Shown: positions 26,220 through 35,074 of the stretch, in pieces
How the letters are laid out: each line of letters begins with the position of its first letter
Position numbering within the stretch: position 1 is the stretch's first letter
Origin: Sphingomonas sp.
GTDB lineage: Bacteria; Pseudomonadota; Alphaproteobacteria; Sphingomonadales; Sphingomonadaceae
Reading direction: 5' to 3'
NCBI GenBank assembly: GCA_017418975.1
Contig: JAFOMG010000011.1
Coordinates: forward strand, 620,001-684,000
Length of the DNA: 64,000 nt
The notes under the pieces: generated by a model
The model's input: the letters and a program-made list of their open reading frames with translations, nothing else
Told to the model about the DNA's origin: nothing
Database searches by the model: none
Position numbers and translations under genes: made by a program

Positions 26220-27677
26220 TCATGGGGTCTCCCGGGCCAGCTCCAGCAATCCGCCGATATCGACATGGCGCTCGAGCGCGGCGGCGATCTCGTCGAGCGC
26301 GGCGTCGACGTCCGCCGCATGGTCGCGCCCGGCCCCGGCCACGCCGATCCGGGCAAGCAGCGCGCTGCGCGCTTCGGGCGCCGCGAGCAGGCCGTGGAGA
26401 TAGCTGCCCATCGCCAGGCCGTCGCGGCTGATCGCGCCTTCGGGGCCGATCCCGTCGAGCAGCGCGAAGGGACGCGCCATGTCCGGGCCGGTCGTCTCGC
26501 CCATGTGCATCTCATAGCCATGGACCGGTGCGCCGAGCGCGGTGCCCGCCACCTGGCGCAGCACCTTGGCGGGCGCGAGGCTGGTCGCGACGTCGAGCAG
26601 GCCGAGCCCTTCGACCTGCCCTGCCGGCCCTTCGATCCCCAGCGGATCGGCGATACTGCGCCCGAGCATCTGATAGCCGCCGCACAGCCCGAGCACCGCG
26701 CCGCCGCGCCGGTGATGCGCGCGGATGTCGATGTCCCAGCCCTGGGCGCGCAGAAAGGCGAAATCGGCGATCGTCGCCTTGGAGCCGGGCAGCACGATCA
26801 GCGCGGCATCGCCCGGGATCGGGGTGCCGGGCGGCACCAGCGCCAGCTCGACGCCGGGCTCGAGCTTCAGGGGATCGAGATCGTCGAAATTGGCGATCCG
26901 CGGCAGGATCGGGCAGGCGACCAGCCTGCGGCCGCCGCCGCGCGGCGCGGCGCGATCGAGCACCACGGCGTCCTCGCTCGGCAGGCGGACGGTGGCGGGC
27001 AGCCAGGGCACCACCCCAAAGCCGGGCCAGCCGGACCGCTCCTCGATCGCGCGATAGCCATCCTCGAACAGCGCCGGATCGCCGCGGAACTTGTTGATCA
27101 GGAAGCCGCGGATCATCGCGGCGTCCTCGGGATCGATCACTGCGCGGGTGCCGACGATCGCGGCGATCACGCCGCCCCGGTCGATATCGCCGACCAGCAC
27201 CACGGGGACCCCGGCGGCGCGGGCGAAGCCCATGTTGGCGATGTCGCCGGCGCGCAGGTTGATCTCGGCCGGCGATCCGGCGCCCTCGACCACCACCAGG
27301 TCGCACTCCGCGCGGAGCCGGTGGTAGCTCGCCAGCACCTCGGCGATCAGGCTGCCGCGCGCCTCGCGGAAATTGCCCGAGCCGAGCGTGCCGCGCACCC
27401 GGCCCTGCACGATCAGCTGCGAAGTGCGATCGGCCTGGGGCTTGAGCAGCACCGGGTTCATGTCGCTGTGCGGTGCCGCGCGGCAGGCGATCGCCTGCAA
27501 CGCCTGGGCGCGGCCGATCTCGCCGCCGTCCGCCGTCACCGCGGCGTTGTTCGACATGTTCTGGGGCTTGAACGGGCGCACCGCGAGCCCGCGATTGGCG
27601 AAGGCGCGGCAGAGCCCGGCGACCAGCACCGACTTGCCGACGTCCGAGCCGGTGCCCTGCAGCATCAGCGCGCCCAT
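26220..27677 (-). CDS. cobQ: Cobyric acid synthase (glutamine-hydrolysing)
   Basis: A 485-residue enzyme that amidates four side chains of adenosylcobyrinic acid a,c-diamide. N-terminal dethiobiotin-synthase-like ATP domain ([11 protein letters not shown] at 6-16; [11 protein letters not shown]), C-terminal class I glutamine-amidotransferase domain with the Cys of [12 protein letters not shown] (near 330) and the His of YEMHMGET. Its start overlaps the cbiB stop by 13 bases. Its presence means that the cell can start from the a,c-diamide, not only from cobyric acid or cobinamide. Confidence 0.94.
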   Translation of the reverse strand: MGALMLQGTGSDVGKSVLVAGLCRAFANRGLAVRPFKPQNMSNNAAVTADGGEIGRAQALQAIACRAAPHSDMNPVLLKPQADRTSQLIVQGRVRGTLGSGNFREARGSLIAEVLASYHRLRAECDLVVVEGAGSPAEINLRAGDIANMGFARAAGVPVVLVGDIDRGGVIAAIVGTRAVIDPEDAAMIRGFLINKFRGDPALFEDGYRAIEERSGWPGFGVVPWLPATVRLPSEDAVVLDRAAPRGGGRRLVACPILPRIANFDDLDPLKLEPGVELALVPPGTPIPGDAALIVLPGSKATIADFAFLRAQGWDIDIRAHHRRGGAVLGLCGGYQMLGRSIADPLGIEGPAGQVEGLGLLDVATSLAPAKVLRQVAGTALGAPVHGYEMHMGETTGPDMARPFALLDGIGPEGAISRDGLAMGSYLHGLLAAPEARSALLARIGVAGAGRDHAADVDAALDEIAAALERHVDIGGLLELARETP

Positions 27678-28603
27678 GCCAGGCCTCCCGCGACGAGCCA
27701 GAGCAGCAGGCAGGCCCGCGCATAGACGCGTAGCGCGCGGCGGATGTCCCCGCCATCCGCGTCGCTGCGGCCGTCGCCGATCCAGGGCTTGTCGTGCATC
27801 ACCCCGTCATAGGCGATCGGGCCGGCAAGGCGCAGCCCCAGCGCGCCGGCCATCGCCGCCTCGGGCCAGCCGGCATTGGGGGAGGCATGGTTGCCGGCGT
27901 CGCGCCACAATATCCGCCAGCCGCCGGGGCCGGCGAGGCAGAGCAGCAGGCCGGAGAGCCGCGCGGGAACCAGGTTGGCCAGGTCGTCGGTGCGCGCGGC
28001 CGCCCAGCCGAACGCCCGCCAGCGCGCCTCGCGATGGCCGATCATCGAGTCCGCGGTGTTGATCGCCTTATAGGCCCACACTCCGGGCAGGCCGAGCAGG
28101 AGCAGCCAGAAGGCAGGCGCGACCACGCCGTCGCAGAAGCTTTCGGCCAGGCTCTCGATCGCGGCGCGCGACACGCCGGTCTCGTCGAGCATCGCGGTGT
28201 CGCGGCCGACGATCCTGCTCACGGCTTCGCGCGCGGCGGGCAGCTCGCCCCGGGCCAGTGCCTGGGTGACCGGGCGGACATGGTCGAACAGGCTGCGCTG
28301 GGCGAGCGCCGGCCAGGCGAACGCTGCGACGGCGAGCCAGCCCCAGGGGCCGAGATGCGCGAGCAGCTGGTGCTGGACGATCCAGCCCGTGCCGCCGGCG
28401 AGCGTGACGAGCAGTGCCAGGGTGAGCAGGCCCAGCAGGCGCCGGGTGCCGAAGCTGTGCCCGGGCCGGTTCCACAGCGCTTCGCACCGGGCGATGATCC
28501 GCGCGAACAGGCCGACGGGATGGCCGATCCGGCGATAGAGCCCGTCCGGCCAGCCGAGAGCGGCGTCGAGCGCCAGCGCGGCGAGCGCGATCGGCTCAGC
28601 CAT
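27665..28603 (-). CDS. cbiB: Adenosylcobinamide-phosphate synthase
   Basis: A 312-residue inner-membrane protein joining adenosylcobyric acid to (R)-1-amino-2-propanol phosphate. Hallmarks: [19 protein letters not shown] at the N-terminus, [16 protein letters not shown] and [14 protein letters not shown] mid-protein, and [14 protein letters not shown]. About five hydrophobic segments. ATG 28603 is chosen because it overlaps the upstream cobC stop by 8 bases; an upstream ATG at 28621 is less likely. The product name equals CobD in the aerobic-pathway nomenclature. Confidence 0.93.
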   Translation of the reverse strand: MAEPIALAALALDAALGWPDGLYRRIGHPVGLFARIIARCEALWNRPGHSFGTRRLLGLLTLALLVTLAGGTGWIVQHQLLAHLGPWGWLAVAAFAWPALAQRSLFDHVRPVTQALARGELPAAREAVSRIVGRDTAMLDETGVSRAAIESLAESFCDGVVAPAFWLLLLGLPGVWAYKAINTADSMIGHREARWRAFGWAAARTDDLANLVPARLSGLLLCLAGPGGWRILWRDAGNHASPNAGWPEAAMAGALGLRLAGPIAYDGVMHDKPWIGDGRSDADGGDIRRALRVYARACLLLWLVAGGLAWAR

Positions 28604-29561
28604 CGGCCAGCGCCGCCGCAAGCCGGGCGAGGCCGGCCTCGCCGGGCGGCAGGCCGATGCGCAGCCAGTGCGGGCGATCGGCGAAGGGGCGGGTGAGGAT
28701 CGCGCGGCGCGCCAGTCGCTCGAACAGGGCCATGCCGTCCGCCACTTCGATCAGGCGGAAGAGCGGGCAGGCGCCGGCCGGGGCGTGGCCCGCCTCGCGC
28801 AGCACCGCGTCGAGCGCGACGGCCTGGGCGGGGAGCTGCGCGCGCATCCTCTCGATCCAGGCACGGTCGCGATAGGCCGCGGCGCCGATGGCGATCGCGG
28901 CGGCGGAGACCGGCCAGGCGCCGAGCGCGGCGCGGATCGCGTCGAGTAGCGGCGCGGGCCCGAGCACGAAGCCCAGCCGCACGCCGGCCAGGCCGAAGAA
29001 CTTGCCGAAGGAGCGAAAGATCACCAGCCGGCGGGCATCGCCGACGCGGCCGGCCAGGCTTGGCGCCGGATCGACATCGGCAAAGGCTTCGTCCAGCAGC
29101 AGCCATGCGTCGCCGGCGCGCCGGTCGAGCAACTCCTCCAGGCGCGCCGGGGACAGGACGCGCCCGTCGGGATTGTTGGGATTGGCGAGGATCAGCGTGC
29201 CGTCCTGCGCCGCGTCGAGATCGGTCGGCGCGGCGCGCGCGATCATCTCGCCATGGGTGCGATAGCCGGGGGCGACGAACTGCGCCGCGCCGCCGAGCAG
29301 GCCGCCGACCAGCCGCAGCCCGATCTCGGTGCCCGGCACGGCGCAGACATGGCGCGGATCGAGGCCGAAATACGTGGCGGCCGCGGTTTCGAGCGCAGCG
29401 AGCTCGTGGCGCTCGGGCAGGCGCCGCCAGTCGATCGCCAGGGTGTCGGCGCCGGGCCAGGGCTGGGGATTGATGCCGGTCGACAAGTCGAGCCAGTCGT
29501 CTCCGCCGAAATGCCGCCGCGCGGCTTCGATCCCGCCGCCATGCCAGGTCCAGCGGCTCAT
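28596..29561 (-). CDS. cobC: Threonine-phosphate decarboxylase (aminopropanol-phosphate synthesis)
   Basis: A 321-residue PLP enzyme of fold type I, related to histidinol-phosphate aminotransferase, that makes (R)-1-amino-2-propanol phosphate for CbiB. Visible: WHGGGIEAARRHFGG and DLSTGINPQPW at the N-terminus, ANPNNPDGRV (Asn contacting PLP), LLLDEAFAD, and the PLP Lys in FRSFGKFFGLAG (near 212). In the Salmonella pathway the same step is called CobD. ATG overlaps the cobS stop (ATGA), consistent with translational coupling. Confidence 0.9.
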   Translation of the reverse strand: MSRWTWHGGGIEAARRHFGGDDWLDLSTGINPQPWPGADTLAIDWRRLPERHELAALETAAATYFGLDPRHVCAVPGTEIGLRLVGGLLGGAAQFVAPGYRTHGEMIARAAPTDLDAAQDGTLILANPNNPDGRVLSPARLEELLDRRAGDAWLLLDEAFADVDPAPSLAGRVGDARRLVIFRSFGKFFGLAGVRLGFVLGPAPLLDAIRAALGAWPVSAAAIAIGAAAYRDRAWIERMRAQLPAQAVALDAVLREAGHAPAGACPLFRLIEVADGMALFERLARRAILTRPFADRPHWLRIGLPPGEAGLARLAAALADG

Positions 29562-30277
29562 GCGAGCCGGGCCAGGAGCAGCGCCGCGAGCAGCAGCCCG
29601 GTCTCGGTCACTTCGATTCCGCCGCCATGGCCGTCGCCCGAAATGCCGCCAAGCTTGCGCCACAGCCAGGCGGCCCAGCCGAACAGCAGCAGCGGCGTGG
29701 CAAGCAGGCTGGGCGAGAACCAGGCGGCGGCGAGCAGCGCCAATGTCCAGATCGCCAGGTCGAGCGGGCCGATCGCGTCGCGGAATCGCGCGGCGAGACC
29801 GGCATGGAGATCGGGCAGCCAGCGCGTCCAGAACAGCGGCCCGATGCGTGCGGCGAAGGGGATCAGGGCAATGGCGGCATAGGCGTTCGCGGCGATCAGC
29901 GCGTGGAGCAGCAGCAGCTTGGCGAGCAGCTGCAGCCCGATCGCCACGGCGCCGAAGCTGCCGATATGCGGATCGGCGAGCACCGCCAGGATGCGCTCGC
30001 GGTCCTTGTGCGCGGCCCCGCAGGCATCGGCGACATCGCCCAGCCCGTCGAGATGCAGCGCGCCGGTGACCGCTACCCACAGCGCCAGCCCGGCGAGCGC
30101 CGCCGTCCAGGGATCGATTTCCGCCCCGGCCCGGCAGCCGGCCGCGACGATCGCGCCCAGGATCAGCCCCATCGCCGGGAACCAGCGCATCGCGGCGGCG
30201 AATTCCGCGGCGCTCACGGCGATTCGCGGCGTCGGCAGCCGCGTCAGGAACTGGATCGCGACGATCAGCCCCTTCAT
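29558..30277 (-). CDS. cobS: Adenosylcobinamide-GDP ribazoletransferase (cobalamin synthase)
   Basis: A 239-residue polytopic inner-membrane enzyme that joins GDP-cobinamide and alpha-ribazole. Conserved QFLTRLP near the N-terminus, ALHLDGLGDVADACG with the metal-binding Asp/His, and RDAIGPL; the C-terminal end has five or six hydrophobic helices. It overlaps the phosphatase stop by ATGA. The length is typical. Confidence 0.93.
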   Translation of the reverse strand: MKGLIVAIQFLTRLPTPRIAVSAAEFAAAMRWFPAMGLILGAIVAAGCRAGAEIDPWTAALAGLALWVAVTGALHLDGLGDVADACGAAHKDRERILAVLADPHIGSFGAVAIGLQLLAKLLLLHALIAANAYAAIALIPFAARIGPLFWTRWLPDLHAGLAARFRDAIGPLDLAIWTLALLAAAWFSPSLLATPLLLFGWAAWLWRKLGGISGDGHGGGIEVTETGLLLAALLLARLA

Positions 30278-30828
30278 GGATAGATCCCGACGATCTGGGC
30301 GTTCGGCCGCGCGCCCGGCCAAACCCGCAGCGAGACGAGCACGCCATAAGGCAGGTCGAACGCCCAGAGCCGGGCCTGCTCGAAGCCGCAGAGCACATGC
30401 AGCGCGGCCCGGATCGCGCCGCCATGGGTGACGACCAGGGTGGGCGCCGGGGCCAGCGCATCGATCGCCGCGGCGATGCGGGCGACCAGCGCCGACCAGA
30501 GCTCGCCGCCCGGCGGCGGATTGGCATCCGGGTCCGCCCAGAAGCGGGCGAGCGCGTCGGGATCGATCTGGTCGGGCGCCAGCCCGTCCCAGGCGCCGAA
30601 GTCCAGCTCGCGCCAGCGCCGGTCGACGACCGGCGTCCCGATCGCCTCGGCGGCGGCGCGGGCGCGGTGCAGGTCCGAAGTCACGATATGCGCGGCGCCC
30701 AGGTCCGCCGCCTGCGCCGCGCATGCCGCGATGCCGTCGGCCGTCGGCGCGCAATCGGTGTGGCCCATCAGCCGCCCGGGCAGCACGGGCGCGCCGTGGC
30801 GCAGCAGATGGAGGGAGAAGCCGGTCAC
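30274..30828 (-). CDS. Histidine phosphatase, probable alpha-ribazole phosphatase
   Basis: A 184-residue protein of the phosphoglycerate-mutase-like family. The catalytic motif is LLRHGAP (His near residue 11), with Arg in SDLHRARAAAEA, Glu in ELDFGAWDG and the second His in VVTHGGAIRAAL. In cobalamin clusters this removes phosphate from alpha-ribazole phosphate or adenosylcobalamin phosphate. The start is GTG 30828, in GTGA overlap with the cobT stop; a longer reading is not supported by coupling. Confidence 0.88.
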   Translation of the reverse strand: MTGFSLHLLRHGAPVLPGRLMGHTDCAPTADGIAACAAQAADLGAAHIVTSDLHRARAAAEAIGTPVVDRRWRELDFGAWDGLAPDQIDPDALARFWADPDANPPPGGELWSALVARIAAAIDALAPAPTLVVTHGGAIRAALHVLCGFEQARLWAFDLPYGVLVSLRVWPGARPNAQIVGIYP

Positions 30829-31838
30829 AGCGATCCGGATATCCGGGCCTCGGCGAAAGTCGCCATCTGGTCGTGCGCGGCCAGCGCGGCGCGGATGACG
30901 CCCACCGCCACCGCTGCGCCGCTGCCCTCGCCCAGCCGCATGCCGAGCGCCAGCAGCGGCTCCAGCCCGAGCCGGGCGAGCAGGCGGGCATGGCCGGGCT
31001 CGGCCGAGACATGGCCGGCGATGCAGTGCGCGACGATCGCGGGGTTGTCGGCGGCGAGCGGGGCGATCGCCGCGCTGCCGATAAAGCCGTCGAGCACCAC
31101 CGGAATGCCCAGCTGGCGCGCGCGCAGCACGGCCCCGGCGATAGCGGCGATCTCGCGTCCTCCGACCCGGCGCAGCGTCTCGAACGCATCGGCGGGCGCT
31201 TCGGCGTGGCGGGCGCGGGCGCGCTCGACCACCGCGGCCTTGCGCGCGATCCCTTCCGCATCCACGCCGGTGCCCGGGCCGATCCAGTCCGCCGCCGTGC
31301 CGCCGAAGCTGCGCAGGCAGAGCGCGGCGGCGGCGGTGGAGTTGCCGATGCCCATCTCGCCGATGGTGAGCAGGTCGAGGTCCCCGGTCACCGCCGCGGC
31401 GCCGGCATCGAGCGCGGCGAGGCATTCGACCTCGGTCATCGCGGGGGCGATGGTGAAGTCGGCGGTCGGCGTGTCGAGATCGAGCGCGGTCACATGCAGC
31501 TCCAGCCCGGCCGCGCCCGACAGCGCGTTGATCGCCGCGCCGCCGGCCTCGAAATTGGCGACCATCTGCGCCGTCACGCTTGCCGGGAACGCACTGACGC
31601 CGTGCACGGTCACGCCGTGATTGCCGGCGAAGATCGCGGTGCGGGCGCGCGCGATCCCGGGCCTTGCGGTGCCCTGCCAGCCGGCGAGGAAGATCGCGAT
31701 CTCCTCGAGCCGGCCGAGCGAGCCCGCCGGCTTGGTCAGTTCGGCCTGGCGGGCACGGGCGGCAGCGATGGCGCCCTGGTCGGGGCCGCGCAGATCGGCG
31801 AGCGCGGTGCGGAAATCGGCAGGCGAGGCAAAGGTCAT
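30825..31838 (-). CDS. cobT: Nicotinate-nucleotide--dimethylbenzimidazole phosphoribosyltransferase
   Basis: A 337-residue enzyme activating the lower ligand base to alpha-ribazole phosphate. Conserved: KPAGSLGRLEEIA, FAGNHGVTVHGVSAFP, GEMGIGNSTAAAAL, VVLDGFIGSAAIAPLAA, and the catalytic Glu in MRLGEGSGAAVAV near the C-terminus. It overlaps DUF1636 upstream (ATGA) and the phosphatase downstream (GTGA). No bluB for making dimethylbenzimidazole is in the window. Confidence 0.95.
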   Translation of the reverse strand: MTFASPADFRTALADLRGPDQGAIAAARARQAELTKPAGSLGRLEEIAIFLAGWQGTARPGIARARTAIFAGNHGVTVHGVSAFPASVTAQMVANFEAGGAAINALSGAAGLELHVTALDLDTPTADFTIAPAMTEVECLAALDAGAAAVTGDLDLLTIGEMGIGNSTAAAALCLRSFGGTAADWIGPGTGVDAEGIARKAAVVERARARHAEAPADAFETLRRVGGREIAAIAGAVLRARQLGIPVVLDGFIGSAAIAPLAADNPAIVAHCIAGHVSAEPGHARLLARLGLEPLLALGMRLGEGSGAAVAVGVIRAALAAHDQMATFAEARISGSL

Positions 31839-32242
31839 TCGGCGACGAATCCAGCGGGTGGGGTGCGGGTGATGAAATGGCCCTTAATCCCCTCGGGCCA
31901 GGCGGAGTAGGGGACGCGGCCATGCTCGCTCGCCGCATGGTGCACGGCATAATCGAGAATGGCGCGTGCGCTCTCCTCGTCCGGCGTGAACCTCCCGAGG
32001 ACATAGCCGACCTTGCCCGGCGCGCGCAGATGCACGGTGCAGAAATCGGTGCAGGCGAACAGGCAGGGCATTTCCTGCACGGCGATGCCGGCATAGCGCG
32101 GGTCGCTCGCCTGGACCGCGCGCAGGGCGGCGACCAGCCGGGCGCCGCCGCGCACGCCTTCGCCATCCTCGCGCGCGTCCGCGGCATGGCGACAGGTGTT
32201 GCAGGCGACGACCGCCGGGCCGTCCGCGACGCGCTTCAGCAT
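31835..32242 (-). CDS. DUF1636 predicted metal-binding protein
   Basis: A 135-residue ferredoxin-like protein. Cysteines are arranged as ACNTCRHA near the N-terminus and MPCLFACTDFCTVHL at about 59-73, the DUF1636 pattern, probably binding a metal or an Fe-S cluster. The C-terminal half (VPYSAWPEGIKGHFITR) is typical of the family. DUF1636 genes recur beside cobalamin and cobalt genes in alphaproteobacteria. Its start overlaps the stop of the membrane protein gene by one base (TGATG). A role as cobalt carrier or reductase is speculative. Confidence 0.8.
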   Translation of the reverse strand: MLKRVADGPAVVACNTCRHAADAREDGEGVRGGARLVAALRAVQASDPRYAGIAVQEMPCLFACTDFCTVHLRAPGKVGYVLGRFTPDEESARAILDYAVHHAASEHGRVPYSAWPEGIKGHFITRTPPAGFVAE

Positions 32243-32778
32243 CAGGCGGCGGCGAGCTGCTGGCGCGGCGCGGGCATGCCGAGCGCGCGCAGCAGGTGGT
32301 AGAAGGCGTAGAGCCCGATCAGGATCGCGCCGTTGCGCAGGAACTGGTCGAGCGAATAGCCCGGATGAAGCGTGATCGCCACGCCGCCCAGCACTGCCGC
32401 CCAGCACAGGGTCACCAGCTTGCCCGCCACGAACGCCGCGACATAGGCGATGGCGAGCCGGACCGGAGTCGACCCCAGCCGCAGCCGGGCGAGCGCCGAA
32501 TAGGCGCCGATCGCCGACCCCGCCGCCGCGGTGCCGAGCCCCAGGCCCCAGAGCTGGGTCTTCGGATCGTGCGGATAATGGAGGAACAGGAAGCCCACCG
32601 CCTGGTTCGCGCCCCAGGCGGCGAGCGCCAGCGCGATCCCGTCGCGCCGGCGCATGTGCACCGCCGCCAGCGCGGCGAGCGCCGCGACCGGGGCCGTGCA
32701 GGCAAGGGCGAAGCTCGTCGCCATGCTCGCGAGCGTGAGGAGCATGATCCAGAGCGTGGAAGCGCGTGCCTGCGTCAT
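32242..32778 (-). CDS. Six-helix membrane protein in the cobalamin operon
   Basis: A 178-residue protein with about six hydrophobic segments and little outside them. Two cysteines (27 and 125) are in membrane segments; FLHYPHDPKTQLWGLGLG is a charged loop. GGAGAAGG lies just 5' of ATG 32778; ATG 32793, which overlaps the btuB1 stop, is an alternative adding five residues. Size and topology recall substrate-binding (S) components of ECF transporters such as BtuM, but I do not see the BtuM cysteine position, so identity is open. Cobalt or corrinoid uptake is the likely theme from its neighbours. Confidence 0.6.
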   Translation of the reverse strand: MTQARASTLWIMLLTLASMATSFALACTAPVAALAALAAVHMRRRDGIALALAAWGANQAVGFLFLHYPHDPKTQLWGLGLGTAAAGSAIGAYSALARLRLGSTPVRLAIAYVAAFVAGKLVTLCWAAVLGGVAITLHPGYSLDQFLRNGAILIGLYAFYHLLRALGMPAPRQQLAAA

Positions 32779-32792
32779 ATTGCCTTCTCCCA

Positions 32793-34748
32793 TCAGAAGC
32801 GCCCGCGAATGCCGGCATAGATGCTGCGGCCCAGCGTGCCGTAGCGATAGGCGGTCATGTAGGTCTCGTCGAACAGGTTCTCGGCGCGGGCGAAGACGCT
32901 GAGATTGTCGCCGGCCTTCAGCTCGGCGCGCAGGTCGACCAGCGTATAGCCGTCGAGCCGGGTGGTGTTGGCCGCATTGTCGAAGCTGTGCCCCGACCAG
33001 CGCACCGCGGCACCGGTGGTGAGGCCGAAGGGGAAAGTGTAGCTGATCGAGCCGTTGGCGCTGTTCTGCGGGCGGCGCGGCAGCCACTTGCCGAAATTGG
33101 CGGTGCCCGGCGAGCGATCCTCCGCGACGATCCAGCTGTAATTGCCGTCGAGCGTGAAGCCGCCCAGCTTGAGCGCGCCCGCGGCCTCGATGCCATGCGC
33201 CACGGCGCGCGAGACGTTCGAATAATAGCCCGAGCGGCGGGTGGTGGTGCCCGGCACGAAGCAGAGCGGCACGGTCGAGCTGGGCGTGCAGCTGTTGAAG
33301 ATGATCTGGCTGGTGGTGGTGCGCTCGAACCAGGTCGCGCCGAAGGTCAGCGCGCGGCCGAACAGCTGCTGCTCGACGCCGGCTTCCCAGCCATTGGCCC
33401 GTTCGGGATCGAGCGCGGTGTTCCCATATTCGCTGAACTGCTGGTAGAGCGTCGGCGCCTTGAAGCCCTCGCCATAGCTGGCGCGCAGGATCGTGCCGGT
33501 CGACAGGCGCCACACGCCGCCCGCCGCGAACAGGGTCTGGCCGCCGAAGCGGTTGTGATCGTCATAGCGGATGCCGCCGTTGAGCGTGAGGCCGTCGATC
33601 GGCTCGACGCTCAGCTGGGCATAGGCGCTGGTGATCTCGGCATTGCCGCGCGCGAATGCCGGGAGCGGCGTGGCGAGTGAGGCCGCGGGCGAGCGGCTGC
33701 GGAACCTGGAATTCTCGTTCTCCAGCCCGAATACCGCCGAGATGCGCTTGGTGAAGGCGAAGCTGCCCTGATATTCCAGCCGCTGGTTGCGGCCGTTGGA
33801 TTCGAAGCTGAGCGGGCGGGCGCGGGTGGGGCCGTAGCTGTCGCGATCGGTGTCGGTATAGGCATAGGCGAAGCGGTTGCGCAGCCGGCCGTCCAGCAGG
33901 TCGAGATTCACGCCCGCATAGCCGACGAACTCCTCGTTCAGCGAATAGTCGCTGCTGTCGCCGGTGGTCGCGTCGATCTCGGTATGGCCCCTCGAATAAT
34001 AGCCGCGCACCTCGACGCTGAGGTTGCTCGCCAGCGCGAGCTCGGCGCGGCCGGTGGCGCTGCGATTGGTGTAGCCGTCGGTCTCCTTGCCGCCGAACGC
34101 CGGGGCGATCGCGGAGATGCCGGCGGTGGTGAAGCTCTGGCCGCCGAGGCGCCAGCTCAGGGGGCCGGTGCGGCCGCCGATCGCGGCGCGGGCGCTCACC
34201 GTCTCGCGCGAGCCGGCCTCGATGTCGAAGCTGCCTTCCAGCGCCTTCTCCGGCGCGGCGGTGACGATGTTGACCACGCCGCCGATCGCCTGGCTGCCCC
34301 ACAGGATCGACTGGGGGCCGCGCAGCACTTCGATGCGCGATGCGTCGCCGACCAGCAGGTTGGCGAAATTATAGCCGCCGCCGGTGGCCGCAGGATCGTT
34401 GAGCTTCACCCCGTCGATCACCACCACGGTCTGATCGGCCTCGGCGCCGCGGATGCGCAGCGACGTGGCGGTGCCATAGCCGCCGTTGCGCGAGATGCTG
34501 ATGCCGGGCGTGCGCAGCAGCAGCTCGGTCGCGCCGATATCCTGGTTGCGGTCGATCGCCGCCTTGTCGAGCACGGTGATCGAGGCGGGGACCTGATCGA
34601 TGTTCACCGGCGCGCGGGTGGCGGTGACGGTGATCTGGTCGCTGTCCTCGGCCGCCGCCGCGTCGGGCGCGGGCGCCTGCTGGGCGAAGGCCGCGGGCGC
34701 GGCGGCCAGGGCGAGGAGCGAGGCGGAGAAACGGAAAACGGACTTCAT
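32793..34748 (-). CDS. btuB: TonB-dependent vitamin B12 receptor, BtuB type (copy 1)
   Basis: A 651-residue outer-membrane receptor, first gene of the second riboswitch unit. Signal peptide ends PAAFAQQ (about 22); a TonB-box-like DQITVTATRAP at about 36-46; plug with SITVLDKAAID, LRIRGAEADQTVVVIDGVKLNDPA and VLRGPQSILWGSQAIGGVVN; barrel ending YAGIRGRF with terminal Phe. ATG 34748 lies about 150 bases behind a cobalamin riboswitch. No purine-rich ribosome site is seen at the start, which fits control by leader structure. Confidence 0.9.
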   Translation of the reverse strand: MKSVFRFSASLLALAAAPAAFAQQAPAPDAAAAEDSDQITVTATRAPVNIDQVPASITVLDKAAIDRNQDIGATELLLRTPGISISRNGGYGTATSLRIRGAEADQTVVVIDGVKLNDPAATGGGYNFANLLVGDASRIEVLRGPQSILWGSQAIGGVVNIVTAAPEKALEGSFDIEAGSRETVSARAAIGGRTGPLSWRLGGQSFTTAGISAIAPAFGGKETDGYTNRSATGRAELALASNLSVEVRGYYSRGHTEIDATTGDSSDYSLNEEFVGYAGVNLDLLDGRLRNRFAYAYTDTDRDSYGPTRARPLSFESNGRNQRLEYQGSFAFTKRISAVFGLENENSRFRSRSPAASLATPLPAFARGNAEITSAYAQLSVEPIDGLTLNGGIRYDDHNRFGGQTLFAAGGVWRLSTGTILRASYGEGFKAPTLYQQFSEYGNTALDPERANGWEAGVEQQLFGRALTFGATWFERTTTSQIIFNSCTPSSTVPLCFVPGTTTRRSGYYSNVSRAVAHGIEAAGALKLGGFTLDGNYSWIVAEDRSPGTANFGKWLPRRPQNSANGSISYTFPFGLTTGAAVRWSGHSFDNAANTTRLDGYTLVDLRAELKAGDNLSVFARAENLFDETYMTAYRYGTLGRSIYAGIRGRF

Positions 34749-34780
34749 TGCGTGCAACCCATAACGACGCCGCACGCGCA

Positions 34781-34802
34781 CAGGGCCGATGCCGATGCCC
34801 TG
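34781..34802 (-). promoter_or_regulatory. Hairpin in the btuB1 leader (possible expression platform)
   Basis: CAGGGC (34781-34786) pairs with GCCCTG (34797-34802) between the riboswitch aptamer and the btuB1 start. It could take part in the ON/OFF switch; no T-run follows, so control of translation is more likely than termination. Confidence 0.3.
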
Positions 34803-34901
34803 TGGGGCGAGCGACATCGGCCGCGCACGCACGCGGCCAAGCCTGTCGTCGCTCGGGTTCACCCCCGTCCGCCCGGCACACCCTGTCCGCACGAAAGACG
34901 A

Positions 34902-35066
34902 CCGCGACGGGCAGGTCTCCTGGCTCGCGGGTCGTTGCCGGTCCGGCCGCCTTCTCGGGTGCAACACCCAATGGCATGAGGCCGATGGCTCGCCGCTTAC
35001 AGTTGCAGGGGCAGCCGGGATTGTCCCGTTCCCTTTTCATCCCCGTCTCCGGGGAACCTGTCGCGG
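34902..35066 (-). ncRNA. Cobalamin riboswitch 1 (aptamer) upstream of btuB1
   Basis: On the minus strand the aptamer shows the conserved core CTGCAACTGTAAGCGG, the loop GCCATTGGGTG and the 3' B12 box GAGCCAGGAGACCTGCC. The closing stem P1 is perfect over 7 bp: CCGCGAC (complement of 35060-35066) with GTCGCGG (complement of 34902-34908). It lies between the oxygenase gene and btuB1 and should turn down btuB1 through cobU when adenosylcobalamin is plentiful. Confidence 0.93.
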
Positions 35067-35074
35067 CGCTGCCC

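Noticed and set aside
34369..35040. An ORF crossing riboswitch 1 (peptide with CPCNCKRR)
   Set aside because: It is the translated riboswitch core; the conserved RNA sequence explains it better.
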